Part shown: one piece after another, positions 7,641-18,356 of the stretch | How the letters are laid out: each line of letters starts with the position of its first letter | Position numbering within the stretch: position 1 is the first letter of the stretch | Assembly: GCF_015689335.1 (NCBI RefSeq) | Contig: NZ_CP065053.1 | Location: forward strand, 3,162,001-3,226,000 | From: Massilia antarctica | GTDB lineage: Bacteria; Pseudomonadota; Gammaproteobacteria; Burkholderiales; Burkholderiaceae_D | Length of the DNA: 64,000 bases | Direction of reading: 5' to 3' | Notes under the pieces: generated by a model | Seen by the model: only the letters and a program-made list of their open reading frames with translations | Databases searched by the model: none | What the model was told of the DNA's origin: nothing | Translations under genes and position numbers: made by a program

Positions 7641-10019
7641 ATGCCAACAATCAACGAGATTCTTCAAACTATGGACTACGGCCCTGCACCCGAGAGCACC
7701 AAAGAAGCGCAAGCATGGCTGGACCAGCATGAGCGCCGGTTTGGCCTGTTCATCGATAACGCCTGGCTTGAACCCGCCGACACCTTCGCCACGACCAATC
7801 CGGCCGACGGCAAGGAACTGGCGCAGGTAAGCCAGGCCAGTGGCGCCGACGTGGACCGCGCAGTGGAAGCGGCGCGCCGCGCCCAGCCGGGCTGGGTGGC
7901 CCTGGGCGGCCATGGCCGCGCGCGCGTGATGTACGCGCTCGCGCGCCTGCTGCAAAAGCATGCGCGCCTGTTCGCGGTCATCGAAACGCTCGACAACGGC
8001 AAGACGATCCGCGAAACGCGCGACGCCGACCTGCCGTTAGCAAGCCGTCACTTCTACCATCACGCCGGCTGGGCGCAACTGCAGTCGGAAGAATTCGCCG
8101 ACTACCGCGCCGTGGGCGTGGTGGGGCAAATCGTTCCCTGGAATTTCCCGCTGCTGATGCTGGCCTGGAAAATCGCCCCGGCGCTGGCCGCCGGTAACAC
8201 GGTCGTTTTCAAGCCGGCCGAATTTACCTCGCTGTCCGCGCTGCTGTTCGCCGAGATCTGCCAGCAGGCTGGGGTGCCGGCCGGCGTGGTCAACATCGTC
8301 ACCGGCGATGGCCGCGTGGGCGAGGCCATCGTCAACCATGCGGGCATCGATAAAATCGCTTTCACCGGTTCCACCGAAGTGGGCCGCATCATCCGCAAGG
8401 CGACCGCCGGCAGCGGCAAGAAGCTCTCGCTCGAATTGGGCGGCAAGTCGCCGTTCATCGTGTTCGAAGACGCCGACCTGGACGCCGCCGTCGAAGGCCT
8501 GGTCGATTCGATCTGGTTCAACCAGGGCCAGGTCTGCTGCGCCGGTTCGCGCCTGCTGGTGCAGGAATCGATCGAAGAGCGCTTCCTCGCCAAGCTGCGC
8601 GCGCGCATGGACAAGCTGCGTCTCGGTTCGCCGATCGAGAAATCGGTGGACATCGGCGCGCTGGTCGATCCGATCCAGCGCCAGCGCATCGAAGGCCTGG
8701 TCGAAGCGGCCCGCGCCGAAGGCTGCACCATTTACCAGTCGGTGTGCGAACTGCCGGCCACCGGCTCGTGGTTCCCGCCAACCCTGATTACCGGCGCATC
8801 CACCTCGGCCGGCATCGCCCAGACCGAAATCTTCGGACCGGTGCTGGTGGCGATGAGCTTCCGCACCCCGGTCGAAGCGGTCCAGCTGGCGAACAACACC
8901 GTGTATGGCCTGGCCGCCTGCGTGTGGTCCGAGTCGATCAGCCTCGCGCTCGACGTGGCGCCGCAGATCAAGGCTGGCGTGGTGTGGATTAACACCGCCA
9001 ACCAGTTCGACGCCGCATGCGGCTTCGGCGGCTACCGCGAGTCCGGCTTCGGTCGCGAAGGCGGCAAGGAAGGCATGTACGAGTACATGACGGCGCTGTC
9101 CGAAGATGCGCGTCCGGCAGTACCGCTGGTGGAATCGAAGGGCAAGGCCAAGCCGGCCGAAGCGCCGGGTCCATTCGCCATCGACCGCACCGCCAAGATG
9201 TACATCGGCGGAAAACAGGCCCGCCCCGACGGCGCCTACACCCGCGCGATCACCGGCGCCAATGGCGCGTTTGTCGGCGACGTCGGCGAAGGCGGCCGCA
9301 AGGACATCCGCAATGCCGTGGAAGCGGCGCACAAGGCGTCCGGCTGGGCCAAGGCGACGTCGCACAACCGTGCGCAGGTGCTGTACTACATCGCGGAGAA
9401 CCTGGCGATCCGCGCCGACGAATTCGCGGCACGCATCGCTGCGATGACCGGGGCCAAGAACCCTGAAAAAGAAGTGCAGGCGTCGATCGAACGCCTGTTC
9501 TACTACGCGGCGTGGGCCGACAAGTACGACGGCCTGGCGCACCAGCCGCCGATGCACGGCATCACCGTGGCGCTGAACGAGCCGGTTGGCGTGATCGGCA
9601 TCATCTGCCCGAACGAGTCACCACTGCTCGGCTTCATCTCGCTGGTGGCGCCTGCGCTGGCGCTGGGTAACCGCGTGATCGCGGTGCCGTCGGAAGCGTA
9701 TCCGCTGGCGGCAACCGATCTGTATCAGGTGCTCGACACCTCGGACCTGCCGGGCGGCGCGCTGAACATCATCACCGGCAGCGCCAACGAACTGGCCAAG
9801 ACCCTGGCATCGCACTCGGACGTGGACGCCGTGTGGCGCCACGACGGTTCGGCCGAGGGCTGCGCCGAAGTCGAACGCCTGTCGGCCGAATCGCTCAAGC
9901 GCACCTGGGTGGGCGGCGGCAAGGGACGCGACTGGTACGATACGAAACAGGCAGGCGGGCGCGCAGTGCTGGCGCACGCGAGCCAGGTCAAGAATGTCTG
10001 GATTCCGTACGGCGTTTAA
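7641..10019 (+). CDS. Tandem-domain aldehyde dehydrogenase, ALDH16 type
   Basis: A 792-residue protein with two aldehyde dehydrogenase domains. Domain 1 (about 30-500) is complete: VPWNFPLLMLAWK, a GSTEVGRII nucleotide loop, the general-base Glu in LSLELGGKSP and the catalytic Cys299 in NQGQVCCAGSR. Domain 2 (about 530-792) keeps the Rossmann part (GIICPNESPLLGFISLVAPA) but has no Cys motif. That matches ALDH16, in which the second domain is non-catalytic. The ATG at 7641 follows deoC by 17 bases. By context it would oxidise the acetaldehyde released by DeoC (inference). Confidence 0.88.
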   Translation: MPTINEILQTMDYGPAPESTKEAQAWLDQHERRFGLFIDNAWLEPADTFATTNPADGKELAQVSQASGADVDRAVEAARRAQPGWVALGGHGRARVMYALARLLQKHARLFAVIETLDNGKTIRETRDADLPLASRHFYHHAGWAQLQSEEFADYRAVGVVGQIVPWNFPLLMLAWKIAPALAAGNTVVFKPAEFTSLSALLFAEICQQAGVPAGVVNIVTGDGRVGEAIVNHAGIDKIAFTGSTEVGRIIRKATAGSGKKLSLELGGKSPFIVFEDADLDAAVEGLVDSIWFNQGQVCCAGSRLLVQESIEERFLAKLRARMDKLRLGSPIEKSVDIGALVDPIQRQRIEGLVEAARAEGCTIYQSVCELPATGSWFPPTLITGASTSAGIAQTEIFGPVLVAMSFRTPVEAVQLANNTVYGLAACVWSESISLALDVAPQIKAGVVWINTANQFDAACGFGGYRESGFGREGGKEGMYEYMTALSEDARPAVPLVESKGKAKPAEAPGPFAIDRTAKMYIGGKQARPDGAYTRAITGANGAFVGDVGEGGRKDIRNAVEAAHKASGWAKATSHNRAQVLYYIAENLAIRADEFAARIAAMTGAKNPEKEVQASIERLFYYAAWADKYDGLAHQPPMHGITVALNEPVGVIGIICPNESPLLGFISLVAPALALGNRVIAVPSEAYPLAATDLYQVLDTSDLPGGALNIITGSANELAKTLASHSDVDAVWRHDGSAEGCAEVERLSAESLKRTWVGGGKGRDWYDTKQAGGRAVLAHASQVKNVWIPYGV

Positions 10020-10030
10020 TAACCCCCTGT

Positions 10031-10130
10031 CGTTGCCGCGCGGTGCTAAGGCGCCCCCACGGCAATCCAAGTTTTCTGCGCTGCACGGGCTGATCGACGA
10101 ACTTGGGTTCCCGCCTTCGCGGGAACGACG
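10031..10130. repeat. Dispersed palindromic repeat, copy 2 (diverged)
   Basis: The right arm (10099-10130) ends AACTTGGGTTCCCGCCTTCG plus GGGAACGACG and is typical. The left arm (10031-10073) carries the variant CTAAGGCGCCCCCACGGCAA before CCAAGTT, so the arms pair only at their inner and outer ends. It lies between the ALDH16-like gene and deoA. Copy 6 shows the same mixed structure. Confidence 0.75.
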
Positions 10131-10154
10131 ATGTAACTATTTATAAGGCAGCAC

Positions 10155-11477
10155 ATGTTCTTAAATCAGGAAATCATCCGCAAAAAACGCGACGGCGGCG
10201 CTCTCTCGGCTGAAGAGATCCAGTTCTTCGTACGCGGCATCACCGACGGCAGCGTCACCGAAGGCCAGATCGCGGCACTCGCGATGGCCGTCTTCTTCAA
10301 CGACATGAACATGGACGAAAGAGTGGCCTTCACCCTGGCCATGCGCGATTCCGGCCAGGTCATGGAATGGCGTTCGCTGAACCTGCCAGGCCCGGTGGTC
10401 GACAAGCACTCCACCGGCGGCGTGGGCGACGTGGTGTCCCTGATGCTCGGACCGATGATTGCAGCCTGCGGCGGCTTCGTGCCGATGATTTCCGGCCGTG
10501 GCCTTGGCCACACCGGTGGCACGCTCGACAAGTTCGATTCGATTCCCGGCTACTGCACCGTGCCCGATCCGGAACTGTTCCGCACCGTCGTCAAGGACGT
10601 TGGCGTGGCCATCATCGGCCAGACCGCGCAACTGGCGCCGTCGGACAAGCGTTTCTACAGCATCCGCGACACCACCGCGACGGTGGAATCGGTGGCCATG
10701 ATCACCGGCTCGATCCTGTCGAAGAAGCTGTCGGCCGGGCTGGACGCGCTGGTGATGGATGTGAAGGTCGGCACCGGCGCCTTCATGCCGAGTTACGACA
10801 AATCGGTTGAACTGGCCGAGAGCATTGTCGCTGTCGGCAACGGCGCGGGGACGCGTACGTCGGCGCTGCTGACCGAGATGAACGAGTCCTTGGGTCCCGT
10901 GGCCGGCAACGCGCTGGAAGTGCGTTTGGCGATGGATTACCTGACCGGCCGTTCGCGCCCTGCGCGCCTGCATGAAGTGACGATGGCGCTGTGCGCCGAG
11001 ATGCTGGTGCTGGGCAAGCTGGCCGCCAACGAAGCCGAAGCACGCGCCAAGCTGCAGGCGGGGCTCGATTCCGGCGAAGCGGCCGAGCGCTTTTCGCGCA
11101 TGGTGGCGGCACTGGGCGGCCCGGCCGATCTGGTCGAGCGTCCGGATGCGTATCTGGAAAAGGCGCCGATCATCGTGCCGGTACCGGCGCTGCAGGCGGG
11201 TTTTGCGACCGCGACCGATTGCCGTGGCCTTGGCCTCGCGGTGGTCAGCCTGGGTGGCGGACGTCGCCGGCCGGAAGATGCGATTGATTTTGCGGTTGGT
11301 TTGACCGGGCTGGTGGAGTTGGGCGACGCGATTGCGGTTGGCCAGCCGCTGGCGATGGTGCACGCGCGCACGCAGGCTGCGGCCGAACAGGCGGTGCGTG
11401 AGGTGCAGGCTGCGTACAAGGTTGGCGACACCAAGCCGGCTGCGAATCCGATCATCTACCGGACGATCCGCCCATAA
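10155..11477 (+). CDS. deoA: Thymidine phosphorylase
   Basis: DeoA phosphorolyses thymidine and deoxyuridine to the base and deoxyribose 1-phosphate. The 440-residue protein has the family N-terminal helical domain ([20 protein letters not shown]), the phosphate-binding [14 protein letters not shown] loop, [14 protein letters not shown], and the C-terminal barrel-hybrid domain with [15 protein letters not shown]. The ATG follows an AAGG site. It is separated from the upstream gene by repeat 2 and from cdd by repeat 3. Released thymine and uracil could enter the PreTA pathway encoded at 28-35 kb. Confidence 0.96.
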   Translation: MFLNQEIIRKKRDGGALSAEEIQFFVRGITDGSVTEGQIAALAMAVFFNDMNMDERVAFTLAMRDSGQVMEWRSLNLPGPVVDKHSTGGVGDVVSLMLGPMIAACGGFVPMISGRGLGHTGGTLDKFDSIPGYCTVPDPELFRTVVKDVGVAIIGQTAQLAPSDKRFYSIRDTTATVESVAMITGSILSKKLSAGLDALVMDVKVGTGAFMPSYDKSVELAESIVAVGNGAGTRTSALLTEMNESLGPVAGNALEVRLAMDYLTGRSRPARLHEVTMALCAEMLVLGKLAANEAEARAKLQAGLDSGEAAERFSRMVAALGGPADLVERPDAYLEKAPIIVPVPALQAGFATATDCRGLGLAVVSLGGGRRRPEDAIDFAVGLTGLVELGDAIAVGQPLAMVHARTQAAAEQAVREVQAAYKVGDTKPAANPIIYRTIRP

Positions 11478-11497
11478 ATGTATTACTGCGCTAACCC

Positions 11498-11614
11498 CGT
11501 CGTTCCCGGGCATGGCTAGGCGCCCCCGCGGTGATCCAAGTTCGTTCTGTAACTACCGGCTCCGGAACGAACTTGGGTCACCGCGGGGGCGCCTAGCCAT
11601 GCGCGGGGACGACG
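11498..11614. repeat. Dispersed palindromic repeat, copy 3 (long arms)
   Basis: Arms of about 45 bases (11498-11542 and 11570-11614) pair almost completely. They contain CTAGGCGCCCCCGCGG on one side and its complement on the other, with the usual CCAAGTT/AACTTGG at the loop edge. The 27-base loop is unrelated to the loop of copy 1. The element lies between deoA and cdd. Confidence 0.9.
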
Positions 11615-11648
11615 GTTTTTAAGGTGCGGGGCATTAAGAGGACTACCC

Positions 11649-12053
11649 ATGAAATACGAAAAGCTCATCACCGAAGCCACCGCAGCACGCCTGCTGGCCT
11701 ACACCCCTTACTCGAACTTCCAGGTCGGTGCCGCCCTCGAATGCAAGGACGGCCGCATTTTCCGTGGCTGTAACGTCGAAAACGCCTCCTACGGCTTGTG
11801 CAATTGCGCCGAGCGCACCGCCTTCTTCAGCGCGGTCGCTCACGGTTACAAGCCCGGCGACTTCACCGCGCTGGCCGTCATCGGCCAGACCGATGGCCCC
11901 ATCGCCCCGTGCGGTGCCTGCCGCCAGGTGATCCTGGAACTGGGCGGTAACGACCTGCCCATCGTGCTGACCAACCTGAATGGCGACATTCTCGAAACGA
12001 CGGCGGGCGCCCAGCTTCCGAACGCGTTCGGCGGCCGGGACCTGAAGAAGTAA
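11649..12053 (+). CDS. cdd: Cytidine deaminase
   Basis: This 134-residue, single-domain enzyme (the homotetrameric type) deaminates cytidine and deoxycytidine to uridine and deoxyuridine. Zinc ligands are visible in CNVENASYGLCNCAERTAFF (first Cys of the motif pair CAE, with the catalytic Glu) and APCGACRQVI (two Cys). YTPYSNFQVGAALE is the substrate-binding N-terminus. An AGAGGA site precedes the ATG. The next gene starts 3 bases after the stop, so the two deaminase genes form one transcript. Confidence 0.96.
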   Translation: MKYEKLITEATAARLLAYTPYSNFQVGAALECKDGRIFRGCNVENASYGLCNCAERTAFFSAVAHGYKPGDFTALAVIGQTDGPIAPCGACRQVILELGGNDLPIVLTNLNGDILETTAGAQLPNAFGGRDLKK

Positions 12054-13674
<1,621 letters not shown>

Positions 13675-13696
13675 GGTGTGCTCCTCGATGGCTGAT

Positions 13697-14128
13697 TTAT
13701 TCGAAGGGGTCGTAGGTGCCCAAGGTCCAGACGTGGCCCTCCAGGTCGCGGCAGGTAAAACTGCGCCCGCCGTAGTCTTCATCCTTGATGTCGATGACGA
13801 TGGGCGCGCGCGCCGCGATGGCGCGCTCGTACACGGCGTCGGCGTCGGCGACGACCACGCAGATGGTCTGGGTTTGCGTACCGCCGATTTCGTCGGGTTG
13901 CTTCATCAGTTTGCCGTACTCGGAATCGACGGCCGAGGCCGAGCCGAGCATCACCATGCCGTTGCCGAACGCTAATTGCGCGTGCAGGATGGTGTTATTG
14001 TCGCCGGGAACAACCAGTTGTTTTTCGAAACCAAAAGTACTGCAGAGCCATTCGATGGCGGCTGGCGCGTTGCGGTAGCGCAAGCAGGGGATGATATTGG
14101 CGCGGGTTTGCTTGGGTGTGGCTGACAT
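13697..14128 (-). CDS. VOC family protein, PhnB-like
   Basis: A 143-residue VOC protein of a different branch from its neighbour: NIIPCLRYRNAPAAIEWLCSTFGFEK, AQLAFGNGMVMLGSA and a C-terminal RSFTCRDLEGHVWTLGTYDP. This is the PhnB/bleomycin-resistance-like group, mostly uncharacterised. AGGAGAAGG precedes the ATG. The downstream VOC gene begins 22 bases after its stop, so both are probably made from one transcript. Confidence 0.86.
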   Translation of the reverse strand: MSATPKQTRANIIPCLRYRNAPAAIEWLCSTFGFEKQLVVPGDNNTILHAQLAFGNGMVMLGSASAVDSEYGKLMKQPDEIGGTQTQTICVVVADADAVYERAIAARAPIVIDIKDEDYGGRSFTCRDLEGHVWTLGTYDPFE

Positions 14129-14230
14129 GTTCCTTCTCCTGGGTAGGTGATCGGAAAAGCAGGGTATATGGTACTGGATTATGCGATATCGGGGTGCGCG
14201 TCGCCGCCGCCTCGTGCGCCGGCACCGGCC

Positions 14231-14995
14231 TTACATCTGCTGGAACAGATGCGTGTGATTGCGGCTCACTTCCAGCAGCGTCGGATGATTGCGTACCCTG
14301 AGCATCTGGCGTCCGCGCTCGTCGCGCGTGACCTCGGCGATGGCGTCGACCCGCACCAGGGTGGAACGGTGGATACGCCAGAATTCGTCCGGATCGAGTT
14401 CGTCGGCCAGCTCCTTGAGCGTTTTGCGGATCAGCAGTTCGGCCTGCGCCGTCTGCACCACGGTGTACTTTTCGTCGGACCGGAAAAACAGGATTTCGCG
14501 GGTGCTGATCATGCGCAGGTTGCTGCCTACCTGCGCCTGGATCCAGCGCAGGTAGGCGGGCTTTTTCGATTCGCCCTGCTGCAACATATGGGTCAGCCGG
14601 CGCAACTGCTCGCCGATGTTCTCGGGCGCTTTCGTCAGGCGCGTGCGCAGGCGCTCGCACGTCACGCGCAGGCGCTCGGCCACCACGGGCTTGAGCAGGT
14701 AATCCATCGCGCCCTGCTCGAAGGCGTCCAGCGCGTACTGGTCGTACGCGGTCACGAACACGATGTGGCACTGGTTGTATAACTGCCGTGCCGCCTCGAT
14801 GCCGCCCTGGCCCGGCATGCGGATGTCGAGGAACACGATGTCCGGCCGCAGCTGCGCCGCCATGGCCACCGCATCGAGGCCGTTCGACGCCTCGCCCGCG
14901 ATCGCCAGTTCCGGCCACACCTCGGCCAGGCGCGCGCGCAACTGGTCGCGCATGGGGGATTCGTCGTCGACGATCAGGGCGCTGACAGTGGCCAT
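14231..14995 (-). CDS. LytTR-type response regulator (LytR/AlgR family)
   Basis: A 254-residue two-component regulator. The receiver domain (1-120) has Asp10/Asp11, phospho-acceptor Asp57 (FLDIRMPG), Thr82 and Lys102. The LytTR DNA-binding domain occupies about 150-250 (ISTREILFFRSDEKYTVVQT, FWRIHRSTLVRVDAIAEV). LytTR domains bind direct repeats with beta strands, unlike HTH regulators. The ATG is 1 base after the stop of the sensor kinase gene, so the pair is co-expressed. Target genes are not evident here. Confidence 0.93.
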   Translation of the reverse strand: MATVSALIVDDESPMRDQLRARLAEVWPELAIAGEASNGLDAVAMAAQLRPDIVFLDIRMPGQGGIEAARQLYNQCHIVFVTAYDQYALDAFEQGAMDYLLKPVVAERLRVTCERLRTRLTKAPENIGEQLRRLTHMLQQGESKKPAYLRWIQAQVGSNLRMISTREILFFRSDEKYTVVQTAQAELLIRKTLKELADELDPDEFWRIHRSTLVRVDAIAEVTRDERGRQMLRVRNHPTLLEVSRNHTHLFQQM

Positions 14996-14996
14996 T

Positions 14997-15887
14997 TCAG
15001 TTGCTCTCCTTCGATGTACGGGGCACGCGCAAGGATGCCAGGGCGCCACCGTCGGCCGGCATTTCGATCACCAGCTCGGCGCGCGGCCCGAACAGCAGGA
15101 ACAGGCGCTCGCGGATATTCGCCAGGCCCACGCCATCGCCCGCGTGCATGTTGAAGCCCACGCCATTGTCGCGCACATCGACATGCATGGTGTCGCCGAC
15201 CAGGCGCGCGCCGACATCGATGCGGCCGCCCTCGATTTTCGGTTCCAGGCCGTGCTTGATGGCGTTCTCGATCAGGATCTGCAGCATCATCGGCGGGAAG
15301 GGCAGGTGCTCCAGTTGCACGGGCACGTCGAAACTGACGGTCAGCCGCTCTTTCATCCGAGCCTGCATGATGGCCAGGTAAGCGCGCGAAAGCTGGACCT
15401 GGCGCCCCAGGGTGCCGCCGCCGGCCGCGCGCATCTGCGGCAGGGTGGAACGCAGGTATTCGATCAGGTGCATGTGGATGCGCGCGGCCTGCGGCGGGTC
15501 GGTTTCGATCAACTGGCCGATCAGGGCCAGGGTATTGAACAGGAAATGCGGCTCGACCTGCGCCTGCAAGGTCGCCATCTGCGCTTCGAGCAGGCGCCGT
15601 TCGAGCACGGCGACGCTGGCTGTCGCGGTCGCTTCCTTGGCCATCAGTTCGGCCTTGCGCTTGCCGCCGGCGAGCACTTTCACGCCGTACGACAGGATCA
15701 CGTACCACACCGCCGGTTCGGGCAGGGTCAAAATCAGGCCGAAGGCCATGGCCAGGAACCAGGTGATGAACAGTTGCCGCCATTCCACCAATGCAAGCCA
15801 GTCGAAGAAGTTCCACCATAACACCGTGGCCTGCGCGAGGGAATCGCGCAGGAAATCCATCGCCTTGTTCAGCTGGCTTGCATTCAC
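14997..15887 (-). CDS. LytS/YehU-type sensor histidine kinase
   Basis: A 296-residue membrane histidine kinase. Two hydrophobic segments lie at about 36-52 and 57-73, followed by a coiled segment and the His_kinase box QVEPHFLFNTL with His114. The ATPase domain has the N box IENAIKHGLEPK and the G box DGVGLANIRERLFLLFG. There is almost no extracytoplasmic domain, so the signal may be sensed in the membrane or through the small membrane protein encoded just upstream. The start is GTG; an ATG nearby is out of frame. Confidence 0.92.
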   Translation of the reverse strand: MNASQLNKAMDFLRDSLAQATVLWWNFFDWLALVEWRQLFITWFLAMAFGLILTLPEPAVWYVILSYGVKVLAGGKRKAELMAKEATATASVAVLERRLLEAQMATLQAQVEPHFLFNTLALIGQLIETDPPQAARIHMHLIEYLRSTLPQMRAAGGGTLGRQVQLSRAYLAIMQARMKERLTVSFDVPVQLEHLPFPPMMLQILIENAIKHGLEPKIEGGRIDVGARLVGDTMHVDVRDNGVGFNMHAGDGVGLANIRERLFLLFGPRAELVIEMPADGGALASLRVPRTSKESN

Positions 15888-15891
15888 GTTC

Positions 15892-16173
15892 TTACTCGCC
15901 TTCGGGCTTCACGGGGGTGCAGGGCGTGGCCGGGCCGCGGGTGGCGCGGTCCGACATGTAGCCATGCACCAGCTTGATGACCATGAACAGCACGAACAGG
16001 GTCAATACCAGCGGCACGATGGTGAGCAGCAAGGCCAGGCCGACGGCGCTGAGCAGCAGGGTAGGCCAGGACATCGTGGCGATCGCGCCGACGGCGTAGC
16101 GCGCTGCCTTGACCAGGGTGCGGCCGAGGTCTTCGAGGCTGGCAAAAAAGGACGTAAAGGCAGGGTTGTTCAT
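15892..16173 (-). CDS. Small membrane protein preceding the LytS-like kinase
   Basis: A 93-residue protein that I do not recognise by family. A central hydrophobic stretch at about 35-70 (LLLSAVGLALLLTIVPLVLTL and on) could form one long or two short membrane helices. The N-terminus is amphipathic (FFASLEDLGRTLVKAARYAVG) and the C-terminus is polar. A GGAG site precedes the ATG. It is the first gene of a three-gene transcript with the kinase (5 bases on) and the regulator, so it may be an accessory or sensory partner (inference from context). Confidence 0.7.
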   Translation of the reverse strand: MNNPAFTSFFASLEDLGRTLVKAARYAVGAIATMSWPTLLLSAVGLALLLTIVPLVLTLFVLFMVIKLVHGYMSDRATRGPATPCTPVKPEGE

Positions 16174-16330
16174 TTGCTGCTCCAGAGGAGGGTTGTCGAT
16201 GGAGAGACTTTAACAAGTGCCGCGCGAATGCTCCACCGCTGTCCGATGAAGTGCATAAATGGGGTGGTGACCGGTTTGGGGACGCGATAAAAGGCTGGTG
16301 ATTGCTGTTTTACCAACGAAAACCGCAGAT

Positions 16331-17071
16331 TTATGCCACGTCGACGAGCGTGCCGCCATCGTCGCCGGCAATCACCAGCATCTCGCCCGGTCCCGGCGCG
16401 GCAATGATCAGCTCCCCGCCGCTGTCCCAGATCGCGCTGCGGCCGGCGCTCTCGTATCCTCCCGAGGCGTGCGCGTGATTGGCCATCAAGACGCCCATCC
16501 GAAACAGCTTTGCGTAGCCGGCCAGTTGCGTGGTGTCCTTGCCGTAGCCACCGGCGGAGATCAACGAGCCGGCCACATACAGTTCGGCCCCGGCCACCGC
16601 GGCGGCGTGCGCATGCTGCTGCTGGCCCGTGTCGGCGCAAATGGCCAGCGCCACCTTCACGCCGCGCACCTCGTGCAGCTGGCTGATCGCGCTGCCGGCC
16701 GTGACGTGCCGCTCTTCGCCCGCGTGCAGGAAGTGCTTGCGGTAGACGGACGTACGCCCGTCCGGATGAAAGGTGATGGCGCCAATGCCGGGCAGCGCGC
16801 CCGCGTTGGCCAGCGGCGCTCCCACCACCACGGTCATCTTGGCCTTGAGCGCGCGCTCGCGCAGCGGCGCAAGCCGGCCGTCGTCGGCCTTGAGCGCGCA
16901 GGCGCCCATGCCGGCCAGCTCATAGCCGCAGAGCGACAGTTCGGGGAATACCAGCAACTGCACGCCAGCCTCGCCGGCCGTATCGATAAAGGCCAGATGG
17001 CGCACCACGTTGGCCGCGATATCGAACGGCACGGACGCCGATTGCGCCGCCGCATAGCGCAGGCTGGCCAT
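16331..17071 (-). CDS. Carbon-nitrogen hydrolase (nitrilase superfamily)
   Basis: A 246-residue nitrilase-fold amidohydrolase with the Glu-Lys-Cys triad visible: Glu in LLVFPELSLCGYEL, Lys in SVYRKHFLHAGEERH and Cys in KVALAICADTGQQQHA. Such enzymes hydrolyse amides, ureides or nitriles; the substrate is unknown. The bases around the catalytic Cys differ from the common CYDxxFPE form, so it is not a typical omega-amidase. Its ATG overlaps the stop of the upstream acetyltransferase gene (TGATG), indicating coupling. Confidence 0.86.
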   Translation of the reverse strand: MASLRYAAAQSASVPFDIAANVVRHLAFIDTAGEAGVQLLVFPELSLCGYELAGMGACALKADDGRLAPLRERALKAKMTVVVGAPLANAGALPGIGAITFHPDGRTSVYRKHFLHAGEERHVTAGSAISQLHEVRGVKVALAICADTGQQQHAHAAAVAGAELYVAGSLISAGGYGKDTTQLAGYAKLFRMGVLMANHAHASGGYESAGRSAIWDSGGELIIAAPGPGEMLVIAGDDGGTLVDVA

Positions 17072-17625
17072 CAGCTGTTCTCCCAGCCGCGCCGAAGCAG
17101 GCCGTAGAAGACGGTATCGCAGATTTCGCCGTTGACGATCCAGCGCTCCGGCATGTAGCCCTCTTTTTGAAAGCCCATGCGCTCGAGCAGCTTGGCCGAC
17201 GCGAGATTGCGCGGGTCGATATCGGCTTCGATGCGGTTCATGTTCATTTCCTTGAACAGGTAGTCGAGGGTGGCGCGCATCGCTTCGCTCAGGTAGCCCT
17301 GGCCCCAGTGAGCGCTGGCCAGGGCGTAGCCGATTTCGCAGCGGCGGTTCTGCGCGTGAAAGGCGTGCGGTTTGATGGTGCCAATCAGCTTGCCCGTGTC
17401 GCGCAGGACAAGAGCGAGTTGCATGCCGTTGCCGCTGCTGTAGCCGTCGAGCGCGCGCGCGATGTCGGCGTCGCCCTGCGCCGGATCGGTCCAGGCGGTG
17501 CCGCTGAAGTAGCGCATCACGGCCGGGTCGGAGTGGATTGTGTAGAGCGCTTGGGTATCGCTGGCGTGCAGAAAACGCAAGGTCAGGCGCTCGGTCTGGA
17601 GTGTGATGGGAGCAAGTTCTGGCAT
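17071..17625 (-). CDS. GNAT family N-acetyltransferase (RimJ/RimL-like)
   Basis: A 184-residue acetyltransferase of the Acetyltransf_3 group: ITLQTERLTLRFLHASD at the N-terminus, the acetyl-CoA loop in ALASAHWGQGYLSEAMRATL and NLASAKLLERMGFQKEGYM near the end. RimJ/L-like members acetylate protein N-termini or small amines. I chose the ATG at 17625, which starts the conserved domain directly; a longer frame would add 56 residues with no resemblance to the family. Coupled to the nitrilase-like gene downstream. Confidence 0.86.
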   Translation of the reverse strand: MPELAPITLQTERLTLRFLHASDTQALYTIHSDPAVMRYFSGTAWTDPAQGDADIARALDGYSSGNGMQLALVLRDTGKLIGTIKPHAFHAQNRRCEIGYALASAHWGQGYLSEAMRATLDYLFKEMNMNRIEADIDPRNLASAKLLERMGFQKEGYMPERWIVNGEICDTVFYGLLRRGWENS

Positions 17626-17828
17626 GGGCAATCGGGCAGGATGGGCAATTGGCAAGAATACACCAATGCCGCGTTTGGGGTATGGCGCTGTCGTCGCTCG
17701 GCATTGCTTCTTTCCGGGCGACAAAAACAGCACGACCTGATCCCACGCGGACCCGAGGCATGGTCCTACCCGCACGGATGGCTTGCGATGCAAGAATAGC
17801 TGTTCGTTATCTTCTTCAGGAGACAGGC

Positions 17829-18293
17829 ATGAAAACCAGACTTGTGATTTCCCTCGTTGCTCTCATGGTCGGCGGCGCAGCATGGGCGCAAGACCAGAGC
17901 GGTACCACCAGCGGCACCACCAGCGGCACGAATGCGACCGGCGCCACCACGCGCGACCGCGCTACGTCCGCCAATCCCGACCGGCAGCCGCGCAGCGGCA
18001 TCAAGACGCCCCATAACCGCGACAAGTCGCAGGAAGAGCGCGACGTGATCACCGATCCGCGCGACACGACCAACAGCAGCACCAGTGCCAACACCAACCC
18101 GGCGCGCGATGCGGACATGACGGGGACCACCGTCGGCACCGAGATGCGCGGCTCGTCCGGCACCAGCGGCAGCACCGGCGGCAGCAAGCCGCCGGTCACC
18201 GGCACGTCCCGCGACCGTGGCATGGACAGCACCGGCGCGGCCACTGGGACCTCGGGCACCGACAAGAAGCCCACGGTGCCGCCGGTCCGCTAA
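17829..18293 (+). CDS. Secreted low-complexity Thr/Ser/Gly-rich protein
   Basis: A 154-residue protein with a clear Sec signal peptide (MKTRLVISLVALMVGGAAWA, cleavage near residue 20). The mature part is almost entirely Thr, Ser, Gly, Asn, Asp and Arg, with GTTSGTTSGT near the start and repeated TGT and RD units; no hydrophobic core is visible, so it is probably disordered. CAGGAGACAG gives a ribosome site. It stands alone between divergent and convergent neighbours. Function is unknown. Confidence 0.8.
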   Translation: MKTRLVISLVALMVGGAAWAQDQSGTTSGTTSGTNATGATTRDRATSANPDRQPRSGIKTPHNRDKSQEERDVITDPRDTTNSSTSANTNPARDADMTGTTVGTEMRGSSGTSGSTGGSKPPVTGTSRDRGMDSTGAATGTSGTDKKPTVPPVR

Positions 18294-18317
18294 AAGCCGG
18301 TTCGCTCCGGCGAGCGC

Positions 18318-18353
18318 CGCGCCCCGCTTCGTCATCCGGCGACGCGGGGCGCG
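18318..18353. terminator. GC-rich hairpin between convergent genes
   Basis: CGCGCCCCGC (18318-18327) and its complement (18344-18353) form a perfect 10-bp stem around a 16-base loop. It sits in the 63-base gap between convergent stop codons, where a bidirectional terminator is expected, but no T-run follows on either strand. Confidence 0.4.
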
Positions 18354-18356
18354 CGT

